A stretch of 64,000 nucleotides of DNA from Taeniopygia guttata (taxonomy: Eukaryota; Chordata; Aves; Passeriformes; Estrildidae): contig NC_133033.1 in NCBI RefSeq assembly GCF_048771995.1, positions 5,890,501 to 5,954,500 on the forward strand, given 5' to 3'. Positions 46,701-55,400 of the stretch are shown piece after piece. The first letter of the stretch is position 1. Every line of letters begins with the position of its first letter. A program made the translations under genes and the position numbers. The notes under the pieces are model-generated. The model had not been told where the DNA came from. It saw nothing but the letters and a program-made list of their open reading frames with translations, and searched no databases.

Positions 46701-48078
46701 CAGGTGCTCTCAGATGAATTTTCAGGGGATGACAGAAATGAGCCTCTCACTTCCTCATCATGTGGGGGCTGCTACTTTACCCCTTAATATTGTTTTGTGG
46801 ATTTTTTTGTTTTGTTTTTTTCCTGCCTAATTTAATTATTGTTTCTCTTTAGTTCTGAATTGGTTGACAGGAAGATAGAGGAGTTTCTTTCTTGCTTTGA
46901 AGAGAAAATCAAGGATTTAACTGAAGAGGCTTTTAGCACCCAGGTAAAACTTCATCTTGAAAAGCTCTTCTTTGAACTGCATGATTCAGTTACAGCTATG
47001 TGGTGATTTTCTGAGGTTTTCTGGACAAAGGCCTCACCTTTTAAAACCTGCCTCTTGCTCTGTTCTGCTGTTGTTCTCTATACATCCATTCTCTGGCCAT
47101 TTGTAGTTAAGCTCAAAAAGTAAGGAACTACCTCATTCATGTAATTCAGCTTTTCTTTCAACTGCAGTGACTGTGATGGCAAATTAAGGTAGTTTTAAAC
47201 CCATTAAAACTAATTGTCTTTTTCCCATGTAGGTAACAGCTTTGATAAAACTGAAAGAATGTGAAGACTCCCACCTTGGGGAAGAAGTGGACAGGAACTG
47301 GAATGAAGTGGTGACCCAGCAGTACCTGTTTGACAGGCTGGCACGGGAGGTGGGTGTTCTGCAGCTGTGGGACACAAAACCACACTGCTGTTGCAGCAGC
47401 TTCAAAAGCATAAACGGGGTTTATGCTACTAGTGACACACTGGGTCTAAAATTACATGTTATTTTGAAAAGGTTCTTTTATCCAATGGAGTAGAGGTTGC
47501 AGAGGAAATATTGTTGTTTAAAATTATTTGAATTGCCACTGTGCTGCTAAAATCTCCTTCCTGTGGGTTTCAGATTGAAGCTCTCAAGTCTATTACACAA
47601 GCAGACCTGGTCAACTGGTTCCAAGCTCACAGAAGCGACCAGAGGAAAGTGCTCAGTGTACATGTGAGTGTCTGTCAGCTCTTGCTGCCACCTTCAGTAA
47701 GAAGGGTGTGGTAGGGATGAGGAGAGAGAGGGAGAGATCTGTGATGTAACTTTTACTGTGGTTATCCATTTTTTTTTTTCATTTACAAGTAGTGTTCTTG
47801 TTAGAATTGCATTTTAGTATCAAGTTAATTGTCAAGGTAGAGAAACACTGAATGAGATCCCAATTTCTCTTCTGGTACCTTTTTTCCAGGTGATTGGATA
47901 TGGAAAGCATGAAGGGGACTCAGAGGTGACAGCTGTCTCAGGACAGAACTCATCTGGTGAAATACCTCATCTTGTTTTATTGCCCCCCTCTGTGATGCGT
48001 GACATTACTTCCATCAAGGACATCAAAGCCTACACATCAACGCTGAATGTTCTCCCTTACCACAAAATACTGAAATAA
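22381..48078 (+). CDS. NRDC: NRDC, nardilysin (M16 metalloendopeptidase), complete coding region in 31 exons
   Basis: Thirty-one exons join with conserved phase to 3468 nt: 1155 residues plus TAA, close to the roughly 1150 of human nardilysin. In order: an Arg/Ala-rich N-terminus; MPGRNK at residue 49; an acidic insert at residues 142-207 (41 of 66 are Asp or Glu); the inverted zinc motif H240-F-L-E243-H244 with third ligand E321 in DREVEAVDSE; then the long M16 halves. The family cleaves at dibasic sites, binds HB-EGF and promotes ectodomain shedding; nuclear and mitochondrial roles are also reported. Start at 22381 gives an N-terminal length matching human; the ATG at 22525 is the alternative. 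Thirty introns are GT-AG except intron 13 (GC-AG). Confidence 0.95.
22382..22393. promoter_or_regulatory. NRDC: Perfect NRF1-type palindrome over the NRDC start codons
   Basis: TGCGCATGCGCA matches the NRF1 consensus YGCGCAYGCGCR at every position. It overlaps the ATGs at 22381 and 22387. Use as a binding site is inferred. Confidence 0.7.
22725..26632 (+). other. NRDC: NRDC intron 1
   Basis: 3.9 kb. The first 250 bp are still CpG-rich. It contains a CR1 3'-end fragment (about 25569-25641). No other gene was recognised. Confidence 0.85.
25569..25641 (+). mobile_element. CR1 LINE 3'-end fragment
   Basis: The stretch gtagatgacctctaaaggcc is followed by ctttcaacaaacactattct and then by attctgtaattctgtg. 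It follows the typical avian CR1 3' end, which closes in ATTCTGTG-type octamer repeats. It is short and diverged; the 5' limit is uncertain. Confidence 0.7.
26633..26939 (+). CDS. NRDC: NRDC exon 2, acidic domain
   Basis: 307 nt, residues 115-217. It begins YIRLQNGLCALLISDL and continues into the Asp/Glu-rich insert that distinguishes nardilysin from insulysin. That insert is known to bind polyamines and HB-EGF. Confidence 0.95.
27129..27210 (+). CDS. NRDC: NRDC exon 3, zinc-binding HxxEH
   Basis: 82 nt, residues 218-245. It encodes GLAHFLEH, the inverted HxxEH motif with two zinc ligands (H240, H244) and the catalytic base E243. The Met codon after it is split by intron 3. Confidence 0.97.
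27793..27946 (+). CDS. NRDC: NRDC exon 4
   Basis: 154 nt, residues 245-296, MVFMGSLKYPDENGFDAFL and onward, nearly identical to the known mammalian protein. Acceptor ttgttgcag, donor AG|gtaact. Confidence 0.97.
29619..29692 (+). CDS. NRDC: NRDC exon 5, up to the third zinc ligand
   Basis: 74 nt, residues 296-321, ending DREVEAVDS plus the first base of E321. E321 lies 77 residues after H244, the same spacing as in insulin-degrading enzyme. Intron 5 splits its codon. Confidence 0.97.
31122..31217 (+). CDS. NRDC: NRDC exon 6
   Basis: 96 nt, residues 321-353: EYQLARPSDANRKEMLFGSL and then ARPGHPMKKFFWG. Donor G|gtaagt. Confidence 0.96.
32161..32283 (+). CDS. NRDC: NRDC exon 7
   Basis: 123 nt, residues 353-394, NADTLKHEPKMKNIDTYTRL through SAHYMTLVVQSK. 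Acceptor gtttgcag, donor G|gtaaca. Confidence 0.96.
33657..33714 (+). CDS. NRDC: NRDC exon 8
   Basis: 58 nt, residues 394-413, ETLDTLEKWVTEIFSEIPN. Acceptor cttttttag, donor AA|gtaaga. Confidence 0.95.
34630..34703 (+). CDS. NRDC: NRDC exon 9
   Basis: 74 nt, residues 413-438, NGLPKPSFGHLTQPFDTPEF and HKLYR. Acceptor tgcttttaag, donor G|gtaagt. Confidence 0.95.
34896..34965 (+). CDS. NRDC: NRDC exon 10
   Basis: 70 nt, residues 438-461, VVPIRKVHSLTITWALPPQE. Acceptor tgtccag, donor AG|gtaccc. The intron before it is only 192 bp. Confidence 0.95.
35325..35402 (+). CDS. NRDC: NRDC exon 11
   Basis: 78 nt, residues 461-487, RVKPLHYISWLVGHEGKGSV followed by LSFLRKK. Acceptor ttctcttag, donor AA|gtatgt. 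Confidence 0.95.
35838..35958 (+). CDS. NRDC: NRDC exon 12
   Basis: 121 nt, residues 487-527, FWALALYGGNGETGFEQNST through GYKHFYE. Ends in phase 0. The next intron is only 78 bp. Confidence 0.95.
36037..36095 (+). CDS. NRDC: NRDC exon 13, ends at a GC donor
   Basis: 59 nt, residues 528-547, VAHVVFQYVKMLQRRGPDQ plus two bases of Arg. The donor is AG|GCAAGT, a full match to the non-canonical GC donor consensus. The nearby GT (CAA|GTGTTT) would shift the frame and hit a stop in exon 14. Confidence 0.93.
36693..36747 (+). CDS. NRDC: NRDC exon 14
   Basis: 55 nt, residues 547-565, RIWEEIQKIEANEFHYQEQ. Acceptor cctttgcag, donor CAG|gtattt. Confidence 0.95.
37980..38084 (+). CDS. NRDC: NRDC exon 15
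   Basis: 105 nt, residues 566-600, TDPVDYVENLCENMQLFQKE through LLFEYKPE. In phase 0 at both ends. Confidence 0.96.
38348..38471 (+). CDS. NRDC: NRDC exon 16
   Basis: 124 nt, residues 601-642, IIADALNQLSPQRANLVLLS through KEKWFGTQYSME. Acceptor aactttag, donor G|gtaaaa. Confidence 0.95.
38970..39056 (+). CDS. NRDC: NRDC exon 17
   Basis: 87 nt, residues 642-671, DIDKYWSDLWDSDFELNPDL and HLPEENKYI. Acceptor tttaacag, donor G|gtaagg. Confidence 0.95.
39636..39755 (+). CDS. NRDC: NRDC exon 18
   Basis: 120 nt, residues 671-711, ATDFALKVADCPETEYPVKT through KDDKFKIPK. Acceptor ttgttag, donor G|gtaaat. Confidence 0.95.
40471..40522 (+). CDS. NRDC: NRDC exon 19
   Basis: 52 nt, residues 711-728, GYVRFHLISPLIQQSAE. 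Acceptor cctccccag, donor AA|gtgagg. Confidence 0.95.
41604..41754 (+). CDS. NRDC: NRDC exon 20
   Basis: 151 nt, residues 728-778, NIVLFDTFVNILSHNLGEPA through RVKGFNHKLP. Acceptor ttcctccag, donor gtaagt. Confidence 0.96.
42774..42901 (+). CDS. NRDC: NRDC exon 21
   Basis: 128 nt, residues 779-821, LLFQLIIDYLSDFSFTPAVF through NILIKPETLA. Acceptor tttacag, donor AA|gtgagt. Confidence 0.96.
42919..42946. repeat. Tandem duplication of a 14-bp unit
   Basis: GCAGCAGAGGCTGA occurs twice back to back in NRDC intron 21, followed by further GAGGCTGAG-like sequence. It is a small purine-rich simple repeat. Confidence 0.8.
43200..43362 (+). CDS. NRDC: NRDC exon 22
   Basis: 163 nt, residues 821-875, KDVRLLILEHGRWSMIDKYQ through VEGLVQGNFTSR. 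It is markedly richer in G/C than the neighbouring exons (third positions mostly G or C). This produces a long antisense open frame that is not a gene. Confidence 0.96.
44018..44049 (+). CDS. NRDC: NRDC exon 23, a 32-nt exon
   Basis: Residues 876-886, EAKDFLNYVV plus two bases of Gln. Acceptor ttccctag, donor CA|gtgagt. It is the smallest coding exon of the gene; skipping it would shift the frame. Confidence 0.93.
44327..44465 (+). CDS. NRDC: NRDC exon 24
   Basis: 139 nt, residues 886-932, QKLHFAPLAHPCPVQFRVVD through NKGDANSEVTVYYQ. Acceptor ctccccag, donor CAG|gtaacc. Confidence 0.95.
44890..44937 (+). CDS. NRDC: NRDC exon 25
   Basis: 48 nt, residues 933-948, SGARNLREYTLMELLV. In phase 0 at both ends, so skipping would keep the frame. 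Confidence 0.95.
45220..45272 (+). CDS. NRDC: NRDC exon 26
   Basis: 53 nt, residues 949-966, MHMEEPCFDFLRTKQTL plus two bases of Gly. Acceptor ctgtttcag, donor GG|gtgagt. Confidence 0.95.
45884..45967 (+). CDS. NRDC: NRDC exon 27
   Basis: 84 nt, residues 966-994, GYHVYPTCRNTSGILGFSVT and VATQATKY. Acceptor cttttaag, donor AA|gtaagt. Confidence 0.95.
46229..46262. repeat. Perfect 13-bp hairpin (8-nt loop) in NRDC intron 27
   Basis: TTTTGAACTCCCT at 46229-46241, loop ATTCTGCC, then its exact reverse complement at 46250-46262. No repeat family was recognised around it. Confidence 0.85.
46853..46943 (+). CDS. NRDC: NRDC exon 28
   Basis: 91 nt, residues 994-1024, NSELVDRKIEEFLSCFEEKI through EAFSTQ. 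Acceptor tctctttag, donor CAG|gtaaaa. Confidence 0.95.
47233..47349 (+). CDS. NRDC: NRDC exon 29
   Basis: 117 nt, residues 1025-1063, VTALIKLKECEDSHLGEEVD through QYLFDRLARE. In phase 0 at both ends. Confidence 0.96.
47574..47663 (+). CDS. NRDC: NRDC exon 30
   Basis: 90 nt, residues 1064-1093, IEALKSITQADLVNWFQAHR then SDQRKVLSVH. Acceptor ggtttcag, donor gtgagt. Confidence 0.96.
47890..48078 (+). CDS. NRDC: NRDC exon 31, C-terminus
   Basis: Coding part 189 nt, residues 1094-1155 and TAA at 48076-48078. It begins VIGYGKHEGDSEVTAVSGQN and ends LNVLPYHKILK, matching the conserved nardilysin tail. Confidence 0.96.
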   Translation: MIGYGKHEGDSEVTAVSGQNSSGEIPHLVLLPPSVMRDITSIKDIKAYTSTLNVLPYHKILK

Positions 48079-48560
48079 AACTGATACCTTGCCCTGCCCT
48101 GCTGTGTAATACAGGTGCTTTCTGCAACATCAACATCACAAACCTGTTTTTATTAAACCAGAGCTGTAGTGGTAGCTGGGACGCAGATGCCCATTCAGAC
48201 ACTGAGGAAGCTTTCCTCAAGTTTCCAGCCAACCTCTCATCACCTTTCCAAGTTCATTAAGAAGAGGCACAGCCCTGACTTCCCCACGGGTGCCACGTTC
48301 TCCTCTCCAGCTGTCTGGAGCTTGGGCTCTGCCTTTGTGTTCAGCCTGGCTTGTACCATCCCTGCAGTGCTGCAGCAGCTCCTCAACAGCAGTGACAGCT
48401 CCTCAGGAAAGGATCTGCAGCACTCCCAGAGCAGTGACAGTGGGTGGGAGGGGGAGAAAAGCCCAAGGCTTCCATCTCACACTGCTTTTTTAGTTTTTCT
48501 GTATGTGCAACATAGACAAAATTAAGATGAAATCAAATAAAAGCTAGACCTAACTGTGGA
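48079..48560 (+). other. NRDC: NRDC 3' UTR (end uncertain)
   Basis: An AATAAA overlaps the stop codon (48074-48079). ATTAAA lies at 48152-48157, followed by a GT-rich stretch, and AATAAA at 48536-48541. The second or third is most likely to set the mRNA end. No coding frame continues here. Confidence 0.6.
48152..48157 (+). terminator. NRDC: Likely NRDC poly(A) signal ATTAAA
   Basis: It lies 74 nt after the stop, with tagtggtagctggg just downstream as a possible GU-rich element. The AATAAA at 48536 is the alternative. Confidence 0.5.
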
Positions 48561-48819
48561 GAGAGAAGTAGTTTGATTGCTACATCTAGCTACTTACTCA
48601 ATCATTATTAACTGTGGCAAAATGCAGAGGTTCCTGATGTGCTGGCAAGGCTGGATATAGAGTACAGAAAACTCCTGTGGATGCTGCAGATGCTAATTTT
48701 GCTATTTCATGAACTACTTTAAAAAGTAGGTTAAGCTAGCTGCAAGGATTATTCCAGTGGAAAAACAAATACCGCTAATACATTTCACATAATTAATTTA
48801 TCATGACTCAACTGAAAAA

Positions 48820-49424
48820 TGGTCTTCCTGAAAAGGTTTATTATGAAATAAATAAAAAGTCCATAAGAGAAGTTTGAAAAATCTATTTTATGAAGCTTTA
48901 AGATGCATTGGGTAGAATTATCTATGGTTACATTTCAATCTCAAAATAACAGTTATTTTGGGCAAGACACTGAAATGCCAAAAGATTTGATTATCATACA
49001 GGTGGAAGATAACATTTATGTAGCATTGTCTAACAAACTGTCCCATCAGAGGAATCCTCATATTTACACATTGCAAACATCAGCGAGATTTAAATGACAC
49101 CTTGCATTTTGCTCCTTGCTTTTTAAATATGTAGGACCCAGGATTATTCCCCAGCTGCTCCCACCGCCATGGCCTTCACAGTGGTTATACAGTGTCTGTG
49201 CCCCAGGGCCAGCCTCTCCCTGCTCCAGAGGCAGCAGGAGCAGGACCTGAGCCTGGGCACTGCCACCTGAGCCAGTCCCTGCCTGGAGCTGCTCAGCCTC
49301 TGGTGAATTGCTTTGTCTGTCTCAGTAAGTCCAGTATCCCTGAGATAGGAACCGCTGCACTGGAGGGGTGGGGCTGTGCCAGGTACCTGCGTGTGGCGTG
49401 TGGGCTCGGCTGCAAACGCCGCCC
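48820..49424 (-). other. OSBPL9: OSBPL9 3' UTR
   Basis: Non-coding sequence between the OSBPL9 stop codon and the minus-strand AATAAA at 48837-48842. Open frames on either strand show no known domain. Confidence 0.6.
48837..48842 (-). terminator. OSBPL9: Likely OSBPL9 poly(A) signal AATAAA (minus strand)
   Basis: The plus strand reads TTTATT, so the minus strand has AATAAA 583 nt after the OSBPL9 stop. It would place the mRNA end near 48,815-48,825. Confidence 0.55.
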
Positions 49425-49499
49425 TCAGTGCTTGCTGGCAGCCAGGCGCTTCAGCAGCGGCTCGTCGTACACCCAGCACTCCCCATCCTCGTGGAACAG
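49425..49499 (-). CDS. OSBPL9: OSBPL9 visible exon 16, C-terminus
   Basis: 75 nt with stop (TGA at 49425-49427 on the minus strand): [20 protein letters not shown] and ASKH. Acceptor ttccttcgcag. Confidence 0.96.
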   Translation of the reverse strand: MFHEDGECWVYDEPLLKRLAASKH

Positions 49500-52400
49500 C
49501 TGCGAAGGAATAACCACAGGTGAGCTTTTCCTGACTCCCAGAAAGGAACAAAGGCTGGAACAAAGCTCACCCTCGTTTCCCACGAGGTCTCGTTCTCCTT
49601 CCTGGCCCTGGCCTCGGCTCTCTGCCGCTCCTCAAGCGCGTGCTTCGCAGCCGTGGCTGCGTCGATGTCTCTGATCTTCAGGTTGTAGGTGACATCCTTC
49701 CATAAGCTTGAACGAGAAAGGGCAAGCGAGGCTTTTATGGGAGCAGAGTGCCACAAGTTGGAGACACAGCAGTGAATAAAGGTCAATCTCAGGTTAGAGA
49801 AAGGGCAGAAAAGCCCTCAGGATATTTGACATTTGTTCTGTTATGCAGGAGGGAGGACACTGTGGTGGAGCTCTCCGGACTTCCCTGAACATTTGATCCC
49901 AACTAGGATGCGACTGAGAACTCCAGGTCCCCTCTTCCCCCTTAAATCCCCAGCCTGCCTGTACCTGGACTCAGGGAGACAGAGCAGCCTTAGTCCCTGT
50001 ACTGCAAACCAGAGTCTAACTGAAATAAAATCTTAATGTTCCCAGTTAACTGAAGTTCTTACCAGCGAGACTCAAAGTCGTCTTGGTCCTCCAATTTCCT
50101 TACCTTCTTCTTTATTGTAGGCATTTTCTTGGTATCTATAAAGACAGCATTCTCCTGGAGTGGAAGATGAAAAAGAAATAAACCTGTTCAATTCTTTAGC
50201 TAGACTTCAAACATATACACCCTCACACTCTAATGCACTGGTTAGGAGCAAATACATAAAACAGGGTAATTCTTCAGATTCTATTCTTGTATAAAAATCA
50301 AGCTTCCTTAAGAATAAATGAGCAAGTTTTATCCCCAGTTCAGCATTCTTTTGGACAGCCTCATAGGAGGTTCTAACTTTTAATGTTTGTTTAAAATAAA
50401 ATACCAAACCTACAAAACCACCCCAAACCCCCCTTTCTAAGTACAGTCTTGTATTTCTGATGAAAAGAGAAAAAATAAAGCAAGCTGTGTTACCCCTGTG
50501 GAGTACTTTGCATACATGACCCCATTCCATTCTCCTTCAATGGAGCAGAAGGGTTTCTTGTCATTTGGAGAACTAAAAAGAAACAAACAGCCATTTCTCA
50601 GCTGTATTACAGCAACTGAAAAATCCTAAAGGATCAAAACCTGGTTTTCTGTAAAGCCTGGTTTGCATCAGCCAAAGTGTCCATGCCCAGCACAGAAGAG
50701 AGGAGGGTTCTGTTTACAAGGAGGCAGTTTGGCATGAGTGAGTTACATAAAACGTAGCAGGAAGCACTTGGTCAGGGTAAAACAGGCCTTGCCCGAGGGC
50801 TGGATCTGCATTTAGAGTTCAGGAAAGCAGTTACAGGCCTTCCACACAGATTTAGGGTGGCAAGTTTAAGCTTAAAAAGGTTTCCAGACTACTGGGAAAC
50901 ACAAGACACCAGTTTTTCAATGGCATCAATGTGTTAATGATGTAAAACCAAGTGAAACCTCATTTTGTCAGCATCCACTTGCTGGCATCACAGCACATCT
51001 CCAAATATGATGGGAATCTCCACTGAATGTTCTGTGCTGGGTATGTATGTGCACAGGGCTTAATCAAAACCCACTAAACCACAGGTAAAAATAACGTGAA
51101 GTTTGCAACTGACACACTATGAGCAGTATCCCAGGGCTTGCTGCAGTATTTGTATTTATAGGAAAGATAATGGTGGAGTCACTGCTGATAATTCAGGGGA
51201 GCAAAGTTCCCTTTGGGAATCAGCTGAGGATGTTTGCAAGCAGCATAAAGTAGGATGCAGGCCTGTGCAGCTTCCTCTCACAAATTTGGCTATAAAATGG
51301 CCAATTCCATGACAGGTAATGACTAGCTACGTTCTTTTGGGTGTTGCTGCTTCGGCATTTTACACTCTTGACTGTACTGTTGGCATTTAAGGAAGGAAAA
51401 AGCGAGATGAAGAAAGCTGCTTACAAAATTTCAGCTGTAATTCTGTGCTTCTTTCCTCCATAAAATGGTTTTGTGTGGAAGACGATGGAAGCGTTGTAAC
51501 CTGTCTTTGAGCAATTAATGCTGCACTCCCCCCCAAGCTCTATCCATGGCACAGTGAGAATAGACCTGCAATTAGAAACACAGAAATGCACACAATGATA
51601 AGCTATGGACCAATAAATACTAAGCATGAAACAGTACAAGGCATTAAAAATGAAAACACCAATTAGAGCATTTACTTGCCTTCCATAGCCATTAGGAAAA
51701 GTCAAAATATAGTGTTCATCATGATCTAGGCATGTAACACAGCCTGTTAAAGAAAAATAAAAATAGATTTGAAAAACATTAAGCAAAACCTCTAAAGAAC
51801 TTTTCATAATGATCTCATGAAATGTACCATTAAAAACACATGCCATGAAAAGGAAAGGCGAGGAACTTCATTTTTAATGGATGCTGAGAATGCCCAGCTT
51901 CTGGACGAGGCAGGGATGGCTGTATTTTGGGGAAAAACTGGGCCCTAGGTGTTTTCAGCACACAGAGAATGTGGAAGGAATCTCTAATTTAGATATATAA
52001 GCTCCAGTTACATAAATTCAATAATTGCTTACATTTTAGTATGATGACTTTAAATAATTTATGTAAATTATTATATGAAAAATCCTAGTTGCAGAATTTA
52101 ATTTCTCCTCTGGTGTTCAGTTTACACACACATACCTTGCCCTATGTTATGAACCCCAATAGACATTCCTAGGAACTTGGACTTGGTCCATATGTGAGCA
52201 TTGAACTGTATCCTCTTGCTAAAACACTCTGCATAAAATGCTGAAACTGAAGAGAGAGACAGGTATTAAAAACAGCAGCACAAGACACTGATACCTTTGT
52301 TTCCAAATTCCTTCTCTGGGAAATATCCCCAGGTGCCTCACACTTATGTGACAACAGAGTTTGCAATTGGTTTCTTACAAAAGCAGTTTATAATTTTTAA

Positions 52401-55400
52401 GTCTTTTTATAAACATTCAGCTTTTAAGTCTGGAAAGAAAGTGTAAATCCAAGATTTAAGCCAAGAGCTGATTTTACTGTCACCCCTCTCCAGGTGCCAC
52501 CTCTCCTGGCAAAGGCACTGTCACAACTTACTTGGAGGATGGTGAGAGACCTGCTCTGCCACAAAGGTGACGTTGCTTTTGCTGACCCAGGGGACTGGTC
52601 CTTCTGAGACTGGCTCCTGTGGGACAGGGGAGAGGGCTCCATCACTCACAGGGCCTGCAAACGCTGGAACCTTCCCTAAGAAGCTGCTTCCATCTTTAAA
52701 GGCTTCTAAAAATGTACTGCAGGACTCCTTAGTCCTAGAATTAGGATCCTTTCTAAAGGACAGAGTTTCTACTCTATTACTTTTAAGTATAAATGTCTTT
52801 GCTTTAATTGTCTCCAGAAAAAACAGTCAAACTGAAAGACTCATGTATAAACCCAATTACAAAATAATATTTAAGTGAGAGAAATAGTTTCTGGTTTTGC
52901 TTCTCAAAAAGTCTGATCTGCATATTAATAATGATCAGATTTCATGTACCACAAAACCATAAACAAATATTCACTTCCTGTGGCAAAAAATGCAAAGTGT
53001 AGTTAATTCATAGTTAGAAGCAGTGGACACCCAAATACAACACTGCCTTTATGCCAGCAAATTGGAGTGCAAATATTCACCTCAGAAACAAGATTTCAGC
53101 AAACAGATCACTGGGAAACAAAGGAAATGGGAAAAATACATGGCTTATACCCAAATAATCACATTGACTTGGAGGTATTACACTGAGGCTACATAAAGCA
53201 CCTCACAACAGCACTTCCCACACCATCACTGGCAACTTCCTAAGGCAAGAAGGCCAAATGAGGTGCCAGAAAAGAAAAACAACAGCCAAAAAAACCCTTT
53301 GGGCTGCACAAGTTTAAAAAATAAAAGCAAAAAATCAGAACTTTGGCAATAAACAAATTCATAATCAGTGCTATGAAACAGTGCAGGGGAAAAGGACATT
53401 TTCAACATGTCAAGTAGTTCTTTAAAAAACAAATTTTGTTATGCAAGATTTTATACTTCCGTCGAAAGAAAACAAGGAATGATGGGGAAAATTGGTTAAG
53501 AAATTGCTACAGTTTGTTGATTTGCTACTTAAGCACAGCATAATCCATTTCAGTCAGCGACTTAACAAAGCTTTGGGCTGCATCTCTGCATTCTGGGCTC
53601 AAAAAAACCACCATGAGAAACTCACCATGTCATCTTCAGTGCCAGGCAACACCCAGTGGCAGCGGAAGATCTCCCCCAGGATGGGGTTGTAAGGCTTCTT
53701 AGCAACTGACCCTTTCCTTCCCGCATGGAAAGCTGACAGGTACCATTTAACCACCTGAACCATCCTCTCCTTGGGATCCTTCTGGTCACTAATGCTACAG
53801 AGAGAGAGAAAAAAGGACAGGCAGAGTGAAATATAAGCAGGGACCTTGGATAGTTTTATGGGTGCTTGGCTGTTTTACAACTAACAGTTTGGCTGATTTG
53901 ACTGTTTTTGAAGTTTCAACCAAAATCCAAGCAATATTCTTCAAAACTACCAACTTCTGGCAGCACACAAGGGCCATAACCAGTATGAGAACAGTGAATG
54001 CTCCTGTTCCAAAGTCAAATACCTGACAAACAAGTCTGGATGTGCAAAGAAGTCGGCATACATTTCCAACAGCGACCTTCTTTCCAGGATAAACGTTGGA
54101 AGAACCACCTGAGTGAAGAAAAACAACTCATCTAGCTGAAGGAATTTGAGTATCCTGTTCAAAAGCCAACTGTAAATAGCAAACAGAACACCCACAGCAT
54201 CGTGTGCCCTCAGCTGACTGTGAGCAAGAGCTCACCAGTGAGTTCTGACATATGCAGGTCAGCTGGCATCTTCTCCAAACCCTCAGGTTCAACAGGAACA
54301 GTCTCATCCCACATGGATTCTAGTCCCACTCAGAGCACATCAAAAGCTGGTCTGAATTACAGTATCACTGCTGATTTAATTTCATCTCTGTGAACACTGT
54401 CAATTTTCAGTCACACTCACTCACTTGCAGTCCCATCCTGCTGCATGTCTCTGTAAAGATGGAGGTTGAGCTCTTCCCTACTACTTCCCAAAGGACCATC
54501 CTTATGGATCTGCTCAGTGGGATCCACCCTCAATTACTGTTGCTCACAAGGTACATGCTCATAAAGATTCCTGGCAGCCCAATTTGAGATCAGTAAATTT
54601 CACCTGTCCCATGAATTCCCAGAACAGACACAGTCTGGATCAATTCCCATTCAGGACTGCCAGACACCTTGAGCAGTTTGCTTGTGAGCTGCTGGCTGTT
54701 TTCCCAGAAAAGTGTTATCTTTTTGTTATCTACTGTTCATTCCAAGCTGGACAGTTCAATTCATCCACTTAAGGAAACTTATGGATAAGGATTGATTTCT
54801 CCTGTCCCTTCTCACTCTGGAATTACTTGTTTAAATTTATCCAAGCTGCCTAGAAAGACCAACACCTTCAGAATGCTGTTCATTTTACCTTCAGACAGAC
54901 ACCAGCATGAATCTCTTACATGAAGAACCCAACCTTTTCTTTGCCAGACCTAAGTGTAGCATTTCAAAATACCCATGCCACTTATTTTCTCATTAAGATC
55001 CCAACTAAGCCAAGCTTTTCATTACATGGTTACTTCTCCCTTTTACTTTATGTTTTATTGACTGTCACCTTGGGGTCTTGTAGCTCTTTGTTCTAGGAAG
55101 CTAAAGACAGGAGTAACATTTCAGCATTCTCCCTATGCCAGCTTCACAAGCACTCCAAGAATTAGGTTCAAAAAGAACAAACAGCTACTTTCCATAGCAA
55201 ACTATTTTCCCAAACAGATGCTAGCATCTGGATATACTTATTCTGCAGCTACTTTTCCCCTTCCAGTAAGAACTCCAATTCAAAAGCACCGTGCTAAAGA
55301 GATTACAGCTTAACTAGCTCTTACAACAAATATGTAGTTAAATTATGTAACTTTTATTTTTTTACACAGAATTCTGGGTTTGCTGCCCCTCCCATCCCCA

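Noticed and set aside
52241-52246. Inner acceptor TTTCAG|CATTTT for OSBPL9 visible exon 10
   Set aside because: It would remove Ile-Ser from the conserved HHPPISAF segment. The outer acceptor CTTCAG|TTTCAG restores it.
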